Shown one piece after another: positions 16,829-26,135 of a stretch of DNA of 64,000 bases. Made by a program: the position numbers and the translations under genes. Origin of the DNA: Bradyrhizobium daqingense (GTDB lineage Bacteria; Pseudomonadota; Alphaproteobacteria; Rhizobiales; Xanthobacteraceae); the NCBI RefSeq assembly GCF_021044685.1, contig NZ_CP088014.1:1054001-1118000 (forward strand), written 5' to 3'. Under the pieces are notes generated by a model. It was not told where the DNA came from. It was given only the letters and a program-made list of their open reading frames with translations, and searched no databases. Numbering within the stretch: position 1 is the stretch's first letter; each line of letters starts with the position of its first letter.

Positions 16829-18952
16829 TTACTGGCGCGGCGGAGGCGGTGCCGCGCTGGCCTGGTCGCCGTTGAGCAGCGGCGTGATGCGACGGACGGT
16901 GACGCGCCGGTTGAACAGGCTCGGTCCTTGAGTCTGCTCCTTCAGGTACTGCTCGCCATAGCCCTGCGAGGTCAGGTTCTCCGCGGGCACGTTGAACTGC
17001 TGGGTCAGCAATTCAGCTGCGGCCTGCGCGCGGCGATCGGACAATGACAGATTGTCGACCTCGTTGCCGACCGCATCGGTGTGACCCTCGATCAGGAACA
17101 CCTCCTGCGGGTTGGCCTGAATCGCCTGGTTGATACCGTCGGCGATCACCTGAAGCCGCGCCGCCTGATCCGGCGGAATGGTCCACGATCCCGTTTCGAA
17201 GTTGATCGTGTTGACGTCGATGCTCGGCATCTGCATGCGAACATTGGGGCTGTAGCGGATCTCGTCGAGCGAGTAGCGCCGATCGATCCGCTGCACCGGC
17301 GGGGCGCGCATCGTCTCGTAGATCACCTGCGGCGACGCGTCCTGGGCGTCGACGATGTAGCGATCGTAGGGGATGCTGACCACCGGCGGCGGGACGTCGA
17401 CATAGAAGCCGCCGACCGCGCGCGGATCGCGGTAGCTGTTGTCGATGATGATAACTTCACGCCCGCGGGGATCCCTGCGGATGCGCCGCATCAGCCGGCC
17501 ATCGGTGCCGACGACGGTGATGATCTCGCTGCCGTCTGGACGAATCACGACCGTGCGGGTTTCGCCGCCAACGGTGTCGGTGCGGATGTCGCGGGCGCCG
17601 TAGCGGAAGCGGTAGAGATCGTTGCCGCGGACATAGGCCTGCCCGCCCGGATCGCGGACGATGATGCGGTCCGGCTCGGTGTAGATGGTGCGGCCGCCTT
17701 CGATGGTCTCGCGTCGCTGGCTGTGGAGGTCGGCGATGGTCGCGCCGATCACGGCACCGGCCACTACGCCTGCGCCGACTGCGAGCGGCGTCAGGTCACG
17801 CTGCTGCGGACGCGGCGGTGGCGGCAGAGGCGTTGCGATCGTCGGCGCGGCCCGGAAGGCCGGCGCGACGGTCGGCGGCCTGTATTGTGCCCTGTCTGGT
17901 GGCGGAGCTGCCGCCGCTGAACCGGGGACTACCGAGGGCGCTGCGACGCCAGCGGGAGGTGCCGGCGGGCGGGGCGGGGCGCCGGCCTGCGGAGCCGTGG
18001 CCGGAGCTCCGGCTGCGGGTGCACCCGCCGGTGGCGTGCCGCCCTGCTGGCCGGGGGTCGGCGTCGCCGTCGGGGCTACGCCCGGTGCCGGTGCTGCGCC
18101 GGGACGTCCGGCTGGCGGAGTCGGGGTGCTGCCGGGCGCCGGGGTGGCCGTCGGAGCGGGCGGTGCGCCGGGAGCCGGCGTCGGCGATCCCGCAGCCGGA
18201 GGCGTGCCGGGACGCACGCCGGGCGGAGGTGCGCCCGGACGACCCGGCGGTGGCGCGGGGGGCGTGCTGCCGGGAGCCGGGGTCGCGGTCGGTGCGGGAG
18301 ACGTTGCGGGTGCAGGCGTGGTCGCCGGCGCAGGTGCACCTGGACGGGCCGGTGGCGCGGCTGTCGGAGCAGGGGGTGTCGCCGTCGGCGCAGGCGTCGG
18401 CCGTCCTGCAGGACCCGCTGCGGGAGGCGGCGGAGGCGGAGGTGGCGTCGGGGTCGGGTGCGCGGCAGGGGGCGGCGTGGGAGGCGTGCGCTGCTGCGGA
18501 GCCGCGGCGGGAGGCGGTGGCGGAGGTGTGGGAGCCGGGCGTGCGGCGGGTGGAGAATGCTGCTGCGGGGCCGCGGCCGGGGGTGGCGCAGGCTGCTTCG
18601 GAGCAGCAGCCGGCGGAGGTGGCGGCGGCGGCGGAGCCGGACGGGCCGCAGGTGGAGGCGGCGGTGGCGGCGGAGCCGGACGAGCTGCGGGCGGGGGTGG
18701 CGGCGGCGCAGCCGGGCGCGGCGGCGCGGCAGCCGGCGGAGGCGCAGCGGGTGGAGGTGCGGCGGGGCGTGCCGGTGCCGCGGGCGGAGCTGCCGCTGGT
18801 CCCTTCGGCGGCTGCTTCGCTTTTTGGTCAGCCTCTGGCTGGGCCTGGGCGACAACGAGCGGCGGCGCACTTTGCGCATGCGATGCGGAGCTTGCGAATT
18901 GCATCGCGGTCAGAGCCGTCGTTGCAAGCAGCACGAGACGAAGGTTGGTCAT
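16829..18952 (-). CDS. OmpA family protein with very long Pro/Ala-rich region
   Basis: The 707-residue protein has a signal peptide (about 1-26), then some 340 residues made almost only of Pro, Ala, Gly and Thr (about 40-380), a short hydrophobic Gly/Ala helix (about 389-408), a region rich in beta strands and Arg, and a C-terminal OmpA peptidoglycan-binding domain (about 582-695). The domain shows GHTD at 623-626 and NRRVTVRR from 681. It probably anchors the envelope to peptidoglycan. The low-complexity DNA opens several long frames on the other strand, which are not genes. GGGGAAG lies about 9 bases before the ATG. Confidence 0.9.
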   Translation of the reverse strand: MTNLRLVLLATTALTAMQFASSASHAQSAPPLVVAQAQPEADQKAKQPPKGPAAAPPAAPARPAAPPPAAPPPAAAPPRPAAPPPPPPAARPAPPPPPPPPAARPAPPPPPPPPAAAPKQPAPPPAAAPQQHSPPAARPAPTPPPPPPAAAPQQRTPPTPPPAAHPTPTPPPPPPPPAAGPAGRPTPAPTATPPAPTAAPPARPGAPAPATTPAPATSPAPTATPAPGSTPPAPPPGRPGAPPPGVRPGTPPAAGSPTPAPGAPPAPTATPAPGSTPTPPAGRPGAAPAPGVAPTATPTPGQQGGTPPAGAPAAGAPATAPQAGAPPRPPAPPAGVAAPSVVPGSAAAAPPPDRAQYRPPTVAPAFRAAPTIATPLPPPPRPQQRDLTPLAVGAGVVAGAVIGATIADLHSQRRETIEGGRTIYTEPDRIIVRDPGGQAYVRGNDLYRFRYGARDIRTDTVGGETRTVVIRPDGSEIITVVGTDGRLMRRIRRDPRGREVIIIDNSYRDPRAVGGFYVDVPPPVVSIPYDRYIVDAQDASPQVIYETMRAPPVQRIDRRYSLDEIRYSPNVRMQMPSIDVNTINFETGSWTIPPDQAARLQVIADGINQAIQANPQEVFLIEGHTDAVGNEVDNLSLSDRRAQAAAELLTQQFNVPAENLTSQGYGEQYLKEQTQGPSLFNRRVTVRRITPLLNGDQASAAPPPPRQ

Positions 18953-19119
18953 GATGGTGAACTTCCCCGGAAGGTTCTTTGACGAAGTGTTGGGATGAAC
19001 AGCTACGCGTTAGGCCGCATTGTGGCGGGCGAAGAGGTCGCGGCCCGATTTATTTCTGCACGCAAATCACCTCACTATGACGACGTTCATTGCGCATTCA
19101 GACGCAGGTTGCAATCGCC

Positions 19120-19377
19120 TCACATGTGTTCGCTCGCCTCATGTGTGATGCCGCGACGTGCATCCGTCGCAGGATTAGGCGTGAGCGGTCCGTTTGGTCC
19201 GCGTCGTGGAATCTCTTCGGGGACGTGTGGCGGCAATTCGTCCGGCGGCGCCGGCGCGTCGGGCTCGCGCACTGGCGGGGCGATGTCAGGCTGCGGGTTG
19301 CCAGGCGGAATTCCCGGCGGGGGCTCGGTGGGAGTCCCCGGTGTCGCCGGCGGAATCTCGGGTGGCTCGATCGGCAT
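19120..19377 (-). CDS. Small proline-rich hypothetical protein
   Basis: An 85-residue frame starting MPIEPPEIPPATPG; more than a third of it is Pro, with the segment PREPDAPAPPDELPPHVPEE. No signal peptide or known domain is seen. The ribosome-binding site is weak. It follows the VOC gene on the same strand, 82 bases beyond that gene's stop. It may be a real small protein or a chance frame in GC-rich DNA; the bias in composition favours real, weakly. Confidence 0.42.
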   Translation of the reverse strand: MPIEPPEIPPATPGTPTEPPPGIPPGNPQPDIAPPVREPDAPAPPDELPPHVPEEIPRRGPNGPLTPNPATDARRGITHEASEHM

Positions 19378-19459
19378 CGGCACTTTCGCGATCTGTTGTC
19401 CGAAGGACAACAACGATGCTGCCGAGCCGATGTTCCTCCTTGCCGCGGCGGAATCCGGC

Positions 19460-19846
19460 TTATCCCGGTGTATGACAGACGGCCTCGATGTTGTGGCCAT
19501 CGGGATCGAGCACGAACGCGCCGTAATAGTTCGCATGGTAATGCGGGCGGATGCCGGGCGGGCCGTTGTCGCGCCCACCCGCCGCGATCGCCGCCTTGTA
19601 GAACGCGTCCACCGTGGCGCGGTCTTCGGCGCGAATGGCGATGTGCACAGGCTTGTTCATCGCACCTTCGCCGCCGATCCAGAAATCCGGCTTGCCGTCG
19701 GCGCCAAAGCCTGCAGCCGCGGCGTGCCCGGTCTGCTCCGCCGTCACTTCCATGATCAGGACGTAGCCGAGCGGCGCCAGCGCCTTGCTGTAGAACGCCT
19801 TGGCGCGCTCATAGTCAGAGACCGAGAAGCCCAGATGGTCGATCAT
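19460..19846 (-). CDS. VOC family protein (glyoxalase/dioxygenase fold)
   Basis: The 128-residue single-domain protein begins MIDHLGFSVSDYERAKAFY, the typical first beta-alpha unit of the vicinal oxygen chelate fold, and ends with FVLDPDGHNIEAVCH, the second metal-ligand strand. Candidate metal ligands are His4, His68 and Glu122. Substrate unknown; glutathione-linked or dioxygenase-like chemistry cannot be told apart here. GGAGG lies 5 bases before the start codon, which fixes the start. Confidence 0.9.
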   Translation of the reverse strand: MIDHLGFSVSDYERAKAFYSKALAPLGYVLIMEVTAEQTGHAAAAGFGADGKPDFWIGGEGAMNKPVHIAIRAEDRATVDAFYKAAIAAGGRDNGPPGIRPHYHANYYGAFVLDPDGHNIEAVCHTPG

Positions 19847-19870
19847 CGCTACCTCCGTTGTTCGCTCCTG

Positions 19871-20710
19871 TCAGCGCGACAGGAACGTATTGCTCCGTGT
19901 CTTGCGCAGGATGGCAAAGCCGCGCGCGACCATGTCGGCAATACAGTCCTGCTGCCATTCGTTTTGTGACAGGTGCTCGATGACGACCGCGCGCGGCCAC
20001 AGCGATGGTGGCGCGTCGCGGAAGAAACCGATCAGCACGCGGTCCTCAAAACCCTCGACGTCGATCTTGAGCGAATCGACCTGTGTGACGCCTGCCTCGT
20101 CGAGAATGCGCGTCAGGCGCAGCGACGGCACCTTGATCGCGTCGGTGCTGGCGGGGCCGGTGACGACATGCGTGGCGCCGAGATTACCGCCGCCGGTCTC
20201 GATCATCAGCTCGCCGTCGTTGTCGCCCGCAGCAGCCTGCACCAGGTGTACCTGCGTCGCATGCGAGGCGGCGTGATTGAACGCCAGCCGTGCAAATGTC
20301 AGGGGATGCGGTTCGATCGCGACGACCTTGCCGTTGGCGCCGACCTGCCGCGCCATCACCAGCGCGAAGGTGCCGACATTGGCGCCGACATCGACGAATG
20401 TGCCGCCCATCGGGGTGTGCTGGCGCAGGAAGTCGAGTTCGTCGAGATTGTAGTCGGGATTGAACAGCGCGCCGCGCTCGGTGGCGCTACCCTGGTGATA
20501 GAGACGAAACGAGGCACCCTGGTATTGCACGTCGACCGGGCCGCTGCGCAGCAAATTGACCAGCCGCGACATCCAGGGACGGAACGCGCCGCGCTTCAGC
20601 CCCGATCGTGTCGCGAGGCTGATGATCGCGGCCTGCGCGGCATTCGGCGCAAACGCGCCGAACGGCGCGGACGAAGGAGCGTTGTCGGGCGTCAAGCAGG
20701 CAGTCCTCAT
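19871..20710 (-). CDS. FkbM family methyltransferase
   Basis: The 279-residue protein has the SAM-binding motif GTFVDVGANVGTFAL, followed by KVVAIEPHP (acidic loop) and the FkbM hallmark LKIDVEGFEDRVL. FkbM enzymes are O-methyltransferases, often acting on sugars or polyketides. The start at 20710 (MRTACLTPD) is a choice; ATG codons further upstream lie in the adjoining repeat. The gene follows the ABC transporter on the same strand, separated by a 154-base repeat, so co-transcription is uncertain. Confidence 0.87.
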   Translation of the reverse strand: MRTACLTPDNAPSSAPFGAFAPNAAQAAIISLATRSGLKRGAFRPWMSRLVNLLRSGPVDVQYQGASFRLYHQGSATERGALFNPDYNLDELDFLRQHTPMGGTFVDVGANVGTFALVMARQVGANGKVVAIEPHPLTFARLAFNHAASHATQVHLVQAAAGDNDGELMIETGGGNLGATHVVTGPASTDAIKVPSLRLTRILDEAGVTQVDSLKIDVEGFEDRVLIGFFRDAPPSLWPRAVVIEHLSQNEWQQDCIADMVARGFAILRKTRSNTFLSR

Positions 20711-20758
20711 TGCAGGCGGCGCATGCATAGCCGGTTTTGATGAGAGCCACAATTTCGG

Positions 20759-20912
20759 TGTCGTTCCGGGGCGCGAAGCGAGCCCGGGACCCATAACCAA
20801 AGGGGGGAAGTGAGGCGCGAGATGCCCACTCCGAGTCTTCGCAAAAGTTCACCCTGGGGGTTATGGTCCCGCATTTGCGCGCGCGCTTGTGGCGCGCGTG
20901 TCCGGGACGACA
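20759..20912. repeat. Intergenic palindromic repeat (cgggacccataacc type)
   Basis: The left part tgtcgttccggggcgcgaag and cgggacccataacc are mirrored by gggttatggtcccg and gcgcgtgtccgggacgaca on the right, with a centre of about 50 bases. It separates the FkbM and ABC transporter genes and ends 10 bases from the ABC stop codon. Confidence 0.75.
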
Positions 20913-20921
20913 GAGAGAGTG

Positions 20922-22877
20922 CTACGCCGCCTTTTTCGGCGCCTTGCGCTGGCGCAGGAATCGCCCGAGCAGCTTGCGCCTGCCCTTGCGTGGGATCAGG
21001 TCGATGTCGCTGACGAGCTTGGCGCCGCCCTTGCGGCGCTCCAGCACGATCTTGCGGCTGTGAAAGGCCTCCAGCTCGGCGCGATGCGCGACGCTGACGA
21101 TGGTCGCCTTGGGCAGTGCATCGGTGACCGTCTTCATCATCTTGTCCTGGCTCTTCTCGTCGAGCGCGGAGGTGGCCTCGTCGAGCACGACGATGTCGGG
21201 TTTGTGCAGCAGCAGCCGGGCGAAGGCGAGGCGCTGCTTCTCGCCGCCAGATAGCGTCTGGTCCCACGGCGCTTCCTCTTCGATCTTCTCCTTGAGATGA
21301 TCGAGGCCGACCTCGTGCAGGGCCTCGCTGATCTCCTCAATCGTCCAGTCCTCGGCCGCGCCCGGATACGCCACCGCACGGCGCAGGGATCCCGAGGGCA
21401 CGTAAGGCCGTTGCGGCAGCATGAACAGCCGACGGTCGGGATGGAAATTCACGCTGCCGCCGCCCCAGGGCCAGAGCCCCGCGATGGCGCGCACGAGCGT
21501 GCTCTTGCCGGTGCCGGATTCGCCGGCGACCAGGAGCCGCTCGCCCGGTTCGATCACCACTTCGGTCTCGCCGACCACGGCTGTGCCATCGTCGAGCGTG
21601 ACCGAGAGATCGTTCAATTCCAGCATGGCATCGTTGCTGGTCTCGCCGCGCTTGATGCGGCCGAGGCCGTCACCCTGTTCTGCGCGTTCGAGGCCATCGA
21701 GCGACATCATCAGCGAGGCGATGCGGCGCGCGCAGGCGTTCCAGTCGGCGAGCCGCGGATAATTGTCCACCAGCCAGCCGAATGCACTCTGCACGATGGT
21801 GAAGGCAGAGGCTGCCTGCATCACCTGGCCCAGCGTCATGCTGCCCTCGAGGAATTTTGGCGCGCAGAGCAGGAGAGGCACCACGGGCGCCACGAGGCTG
21901 GAGCCCTGCGAGACCAGCGTGGTGCGCATGTGTTGGCCCGCGAGTCGTGCCCATTGCTTGAGCACGCCAGTGAAATTGCGGTCGATGCCGCCGCGCTCTT
22001 CTTCTTCGCCGCCGAGGAGCGCGATGCTCTCGCCGTTTTCGCGCACGCGCGTCAGCGTGTAGCGGAAATCGGCCTCGGCCTGGTTCTTGGCCTCGGACAC
22101 CTGCACGAAGCGGCGGCCGATCACGACGATCGAGCCGGATGCGATCGCGGCGTAGACGATCGCGGCGATCACCAGGAAGCCGGGAATGGTGATGCTCGAA
22201 CCGCCGAGCGTGACGGTGAGCGCGCCGCCGATGGTCCAGAGCACGACGATGAAGGTCACGGCCGACAGCAGCGCAGAGGTCACGCCGGCGAGGAAATCGA
22301 CCGGTGAATCGGTCGCGATGCGCAAATCCTCGGCGATCCGGTATTCCGGATTCTTGTGGTCGCCGCCGACGAGATTGAGCTGGTAGTAGCGCCCGTTGGC
22401 GAGCCAGCGCGTCAGCACGCTGCTCGTCAGCCAGGCGCGCCAGCGCCGCTGGATGCTCATGCGCGCGAACACCTGCGCCACGGCGAGCACGATGCTGCCG
22501 ATCGCGAGCGGGAAGAACACCGCCGTGAGATGGAAGACGCTGGCCGCATCGCGCTTCTCGATGGCGTCGAAGATCGCGCGATTCCAGATATTGATGCCGT
22601 ATTGGAAGCCGACGGTGAGGACGATCAGCACGCCGAGGCCGACCGAGAACGGCCAGGCCAGGCGATCGCCATGGCGTCCCCAGAAGCCGCGCGCGCTGAT
22701 CCAGAACCGCGTCAGCAGATAATCCTTGCGGACCTGCTCGGCTTCCTCGGGCGACAGTTCGGGATCGGGTTCGACGAGCGCCGGCGGCGGCGGTTCCACT
22801 TCATCGCCGTTCTCGCCCTTGATCTCGCTAATGGGCGGCTTCTTGCCCTGTTTGCGCTTGGTGGCCGGCTTGTCCAT
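20922..22877 (-). CDS. ABC transporter, fused permease/ATPase of the SbmA/BacA-like (ABCD/YddA) type
   Basis: The 651-residue half-transporter has a charged N-terminal tail (about 1-60), a six-helix membrane domain that begins LLTRFWISARGFWGRHGDRLAW and continues into WNRAIFDAIEKRD, the pattern of the SbmA/BacA and peroxisomal ABCD families, and a C-terminal ATPase. The ATPase shows Walker A GESGTGKST, the signature LSGGEKQRLAFARL and Walker B IVVLDEATSALDE. BclA of Bradyrhizobium, which takes up plant NCR peptides in nodules, has this architecture; whether this is BclA or a paralogue (YddA-like) cannot be decided by eye. ATG at 22877 is preferred to a TTG five codons upstream. Confidence 0.9.
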   Translation of the reverse strand: MDKPATKRKQGKKPPISEIKGENGDEVEPPPPALVEPDPELSPEEAEQVRKDYLLTRFWISARGFWGRHGDRLAWPFSVGLGVLIVLTVGFQYGINIWNRAIFDAIEKRDAASVFHLTAVFFPLAIGSIVLAVAQVFARMSIQRRWRAWLTSSVLTRWLANGRYYQLNLVGGDHKNPEYRIAEDLRIATDSPVDFLAGVTSALLSAVTFIVVLWTIGGALTVTLGGSSITIPGFLVIAAIVYAAIASGSIVVIGRRFVQVSEAKNQAEADFRYTLTRVRENGESIALLGGEEEERGGIDRNFTGVLKQWARLAGQHMRTTLVSQGSSLVAPVVPLLLCAPKFLEGSMTLGQVMQAASAFTIVQSAFGWLVDNYPRLADWNACARRIASLMMSLDGLERAEQGDGLGRIKRGETSNDAMLELNDLSVTLDDGTAVVGETEVVIEPGERLLVAGESGTGKSTLVRAIAGLWPWGGGSVNFHPDRRLFMLPQRPYVPSGSLRRAVAYPGAAEDWTIEEISEALHEVGLDHLKEKIEEEAPWDQTLSGGEKQRLAFARLLLHKPDIVVLDEATSALDEKSQDKMMKTVTDALPKATIVSVAHRAELEAFHSRKIVLERRKGGAKLVSDIDLIPRKGRRKLLGRFLRQRKAPKKAA

Positions 22878-22928
22878 AGCCGGACAACGCAAAGGAAATC
22901 AAACGGTTCCCTTTGGTTCCAGGCGCAG

Positions 22929-25067
22929 TCACTCGGCGGCGCCGTCGCGCACCCGCCGCAGCCGCGCGGCCCGGTGCAGGACTCGCGACAATTCCTCGAT
23001 CGAATAGGGTTTCTGCACGAGATCGAAGCCGGCCGCGCCCTCCTGTGACAGGGCCTGGCTGTAACCCGTGGTCAGCACGACTGGCACGCCGATGCCGCGC
23101 TCGCGGATCGCCTTTGCCAGATCGAGTCCGGTCATGCCCGGCATCACCACGTCCGAGAACACGACGTCGAAACGATCCGCGTCCACCACGAGCTCGGCGA
23201 GCGCATCGGTGGCATTGTCGACCAGGGTGATGCTGTAGCCGAGTTCGGTGAGGCCGTCGGCGGCAAAATTGGCGAGCTCGATATTGTCCTCGACCACCAG
23301 CACCGACATGCCGCTGCCGGCCACCGCCGGTGCGGTGTTCGGCGCGTGCCGCTGGGGCAAGAGGTCCGGCGGTACGCGCGGCAGATAGAGCGAGAAGGTG
23401 CTGCCGTGCCCGACCTCGCTCGTCACCGTCACCTCGCCGCCGGATTGCCGGGCGAAGCCGAACACCTGGGACAGGCCGAGACCGGTGCCGTGACCGACCT
23501 GCTTGGTGGTGAAGAACGGCTCGAAGATGCGCCCGAGGCGCGCGGCCGGAATGCCTATTCCGGTATCGCTGACCGTGATGCGGACGAAGCCATGGTTGCC
23601 GGTGGCAGGAGCCGCCGTGGCCGGAATGGCCGTCGTAGCCTCGACCGCGAAGGTGATCCTGCCCTTGCCCTGCATGGCATCGCGCGCATTGGTCGCCATG
23701 TTGATCAGCGCCGTCTCGAACTGGCCGGCATCGGCATTGACGAGACAGGGCTCCGCCGGCAGCCGCATCGCGATCTCGATGGCGGGGCCGAGCAGCGTCG
23801 CAAGCATGTCGTGGAGCGACTGCACTCGCTGGCCGACGTCGAACACCTCCGGCTTCAGGGTCTGGCGCCGCGCAAAGGCGAGCAGCTGGGAGGTCAGCTT
23901 GGCCGCGCGCGCGACCGAATCCGCGATGGCGGTGATGTAGCGCTGCCGCCGCTCCTCCGTCAGTTGCGGCCGGTTGAGCAGGTCGACCGAGGCGCGGATC
24001 ACGGTGAGCAGATTGTTGAAGTCGTGCGCGACGCCGCCGGTGAGCTGCCCGAGCGCCTCCAGGCGCTGGCTGTGCTTGAGCGCATCCTCGGCTTCGCGCC
24101 GTGCGGCAGCCTCGGCCTGAAGATGCTGGGTGCGGCGGAATGCGAAGGCGAGCAGCAGGAACAACAGCGCGGTGGCGGGAATGCCGAACACCAGATGCTG
24201 GCCGATGGTCGCGAACCATCGTGCCTGGATCGCGGAGGTCTCGAACCCGGCGCTGACATAGATGGGATATTCGGCGATGCGCCGGTAGCCGATGCGGCGC
24301 TCGATTCCGTCCGACGGCCAGGCCACGGTGATCAGGCCATGCTCGGGGCTCGACGCGATCTTCTGGCCGACCGGGCCGCCCGGATCGAGCCGGAAGTCGC
24401 GGTCGAGCCGCGGGAAATGCGCGAGCACGGCGCCATCCGTGCGCCCCATCGCGAAGAAGCTGCCGGGATCGGAGCCGATCCTGGCATAGAAGCTCTCGAA
24501 ATATTCCGGCAGGACCGAGGCCTGGATCACGCCGATGAAATTGCCGTCGTCGGACTCGCGGCGGCGGCTCATCCCGAAGAAGCGGGCGCCCTGATAGGGC
24601 GGGCGCGGCGTCAGGGCCGTGCCGATGTGGGTGCCGATGCTCTGGTCGACATGGGCGTAGAAATAGTCGCGGTCCGCAAAGCCGAGCGCCGGCGGCGGCG
24701 AGGCGAGGCTGTTGACCAGCGCCTTCCCATCCGCATCGAAGATCCAGGCCGATTTGAGCTGCGGCAGCGAATCGGCCAGCCGCTTCAGGCGGCGGTGCAA
24801 TGCCGACTCGCGCGCGCGGATGGTGTCGTCGGGAAGGCCGCGCACGACCTCGCCCAGCTCGGCAAGGCTGCGGTCGATGGTCTCGAACACCTTGAGCGCA
24901 TGCTCATGCGCGACGTCCAGCGTTCGCTCGATCTCGCGGTCGGCGGTATCCTTGGTCGAGGTGTAGGAGATCGCGGAGGCGATAGCGAACAGCGCAATCG
25001 GAAGCGCCAGGGATGCCGCCATCATCCACTGCAACAATTTTAGCGAATTGCGTTGCGCGCCCTGCAC
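22929..25067 (-). CDS. Hybrid histidine kinase with extracytoplasmic sensor and C-terminal receiver
   Basis: The 712-residue protein has two membrane helices (about 15-35 and 289-310) that flank a periplasmic PDC/dCache-like sensor domain (about 36-285). Next come a HisKA domain with His348 in GGVAHDFNNLL, a HATPase with DTGIGIP and GTGLGLS, and a receiver with Asp639 in FSDVVMPGM. Hybrid kinases of this HDFNNLL type often feed single-domain receivers or phosphotransfer proteins. The start given is a GTG; an ATG pair 14 codons later is an alternative. It lies behind sdhB on the same strand, with 184 bases between. Confidence 0.93.
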   Translation of the reverse strand: MQGAQRNSLKLLQWMMAASLALPIALFAIASAISYTSTKDTADREIERTLDVAHEHALKVFETIDRSLAELGEVVRGLPDDTIRARESALHRRLKRLADSLPQLKSAWIFDADGKALVNSLASPPPALGFADRDYFYAHVDQSIGTHIGTALTPRPPYQGARFFGMSRRRESDDGNFIGVIQASVLPEYFESFYARIGSDPGSFFAMGRTDGAVLAHFPRLDRDFRLDPGGPVGQKIASSPEHGLITVAWPSDGIERRIGYRRIAEYPIYVSAGFETSAIQARWFATIGQHLVFGIPATALLFLLLAFAFRRTQHLQAEAAARREAEDALKHSQRLEALGQLTGGVAHDFNNLLTVIRASVDLLNRPQLTEERRQRYITAIADSVARAAKLTSQLLAFARRQTLKPEVFDVGQRVQSLHDMLATLLGPAIEIAMRLPAEPCLVNADAGQFETALINMATNARDAMQGKGRITFAVEATTAIPATAAPATGNHGFVRITVSDTGIGIPAARLGRIFEPFFTTKQVGHGTGLGLSQVFGFARQSGGEVTVTSEVGHGSTFSLYLPRVPPDLLPQRHAPNTAPAVAGSGMSVLVVEDNIELANFAADGLTELGYSITLVDNATDALAELVVDADRFDVVFSDVVMPGMTGLDLAKAIRERGIGVPVVLTTGYSQALSQEGAAGFDLVQKPYSIEELSRVLHRAARLRRVRDGAAE

Positions 25068-25251
25068 GGCTCCGGTCCCTGACCGGAGCTTAGCTGACTT
25101 TCCCGCTCGGAAGGAAGTCGCTTGTGATGGGAACCGGAGGTTGTATTACGCCGGCTCACGCGTGAAGCGTCGCGGGGACGAATTCCGCTGCGGCGGGCCG
25201 CGCCCGCAGAATGCCTGGCCGTTCAGGCCGGGGATCGCAGCATAACGCTCT

Positions 25252-26034
25252 CTAGATCTGCCGCTCGACCATCTTGAGCTTGAGCTCGGCGATGGCTTCC
25301 GCGGGGTTGAGGCCCTTCGGACAGGCCTTGGCGCAGTTCATGATGGTGTGGCAGCGATAGAGGCGGAACGGATCCTCGAGATTGTCCAGCCGTTCGCCGG
25401 TCGCCTCGTCGCGCGAATCGGACACCCAGCGGTTGGCCTGGAGCAGGGCCGCGGGGCCGAGATAGCGCTCGCTGTTCCACCAATAGCTCGGGCAGGAGGT
25501 CGAGCAGCAGGCGCACAGGATGCACTCGTAGAGGCCGTCGAGCTTCTCGCGGTCCTCGTGGCTCTGGCGCCATTCCTTCTGCGGCGTCGGCGAGGTCGTC
25601 TTCAGCCACGGCTCGACCGAAGCGTACTGCGCGTAGAAATTGGTGAGGTCGGGAACGAGATCCTTCACGACAGGCTGGTGCGGCAGCGGGTTGATCTTGA
25701 CCGCGCCATCCTTCACGTCGTGCATCGAGCGGGTGCAGGCCAGCGTGTTCTGGCCGTCGATGTTCATCGCGCAGGAGCCGCAGACACCTTCGCGGCAGGA
25801 GCGGCGGAAGGTCAGCGACGGGTCGATGTGGTTCTTGATCCAGATCAGGCCGTCCAGCACCATCGGACCGCAATCATTGGTGTCGACGTAATAGGTGTCG
25901 ACGCTCGGATTCTTGCCGTCGTCCGGGTTCCAGCGATAGACCTTGAACTCACGGAGCTCGGTTGCGCCCGCGGGCTTCGGCCAGGTCTTGCCGCCGGTGA
26001 TTTTGGAGTTCTTCGGAAGTGCGAATTCAACCAT
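25252..26034 (-). CDS. sdhB: Succinate dehydrogenase iron-sulfur subunit
   Basis: The 260-residue protein shows the [2Fe-2S] ligands Cys80, Cys85, Cys88 and Cys100 (CREGVCGSC), and two further Cys clusters for the [4Fe-4S] and [3Fe-4S] centres ([12 protein letters not shown] and the later [14 protein letters not shown]). It passes electrons from FAD in SdhA to ubiquinone in complex II on the inner membrane. It is the last gene of sdhCDAB and is separated from sdhA by a 70-base repeat element. Confidence 0.98.
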   Translation of the reverse strand: MVEFALPKNSKITGGKTWPKPAGATELREFKVYRWNPDDGKNPSVDTYYVDTNDCGPMVLDGLIWIKNHIDPSLTFRRSCREGVCGSCAMNIDGQNTLACTRSMHDVKDGAVKINPLPHQPVVKDLVPDLTNFYAQYASVEPWLKTTSPTPQKEWRQSHEDREKLDGLYECILCACCSTSCPSYWWNSERYLGPAALLQANRWVSDSRDEATGERLDNLEDPFRLYRCHTIMNCAKACPKGLNPAEAIAELKLKMVERQI

Positions 26035-26056
26035 AAGTCCTGCCTCTGGTTTCTTT

Positions 26057-26126
26057 CGTCATGCGCGAGCTTGCCCCGCGCATCCATCTTTAAGGGATGG
26101 ATTGCCGGGTTGAGCCCGGCAATGAC
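26057..26126. repeat. Intergenic palindromic repeat, gtcaagcccgg family, copy 2 (inside sdh operon)
   Basis: The arms are cgtcatgcgcgagcttgccc and gggttgagcccggcaatgac, with catcc/ggatg inner arms around atctttaa. It fills most of the 101 bases between sdhA and sdhB, so it would be transcribed as a hairpin in the operon mRNA. Confidence 0.82.
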
Positions 26127-26135
26127 AAGCAGCAA

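Noticed and set aside
17685..18998. A 437-residue plus-strand frame rich in Gly/Ala opposite the OmpA gene
   Set aside because: It is the complement of the Pro/Ala tract; its content is a by-product of low-complexity G/C-rich DNA, and it has no start signal or family resemblance.
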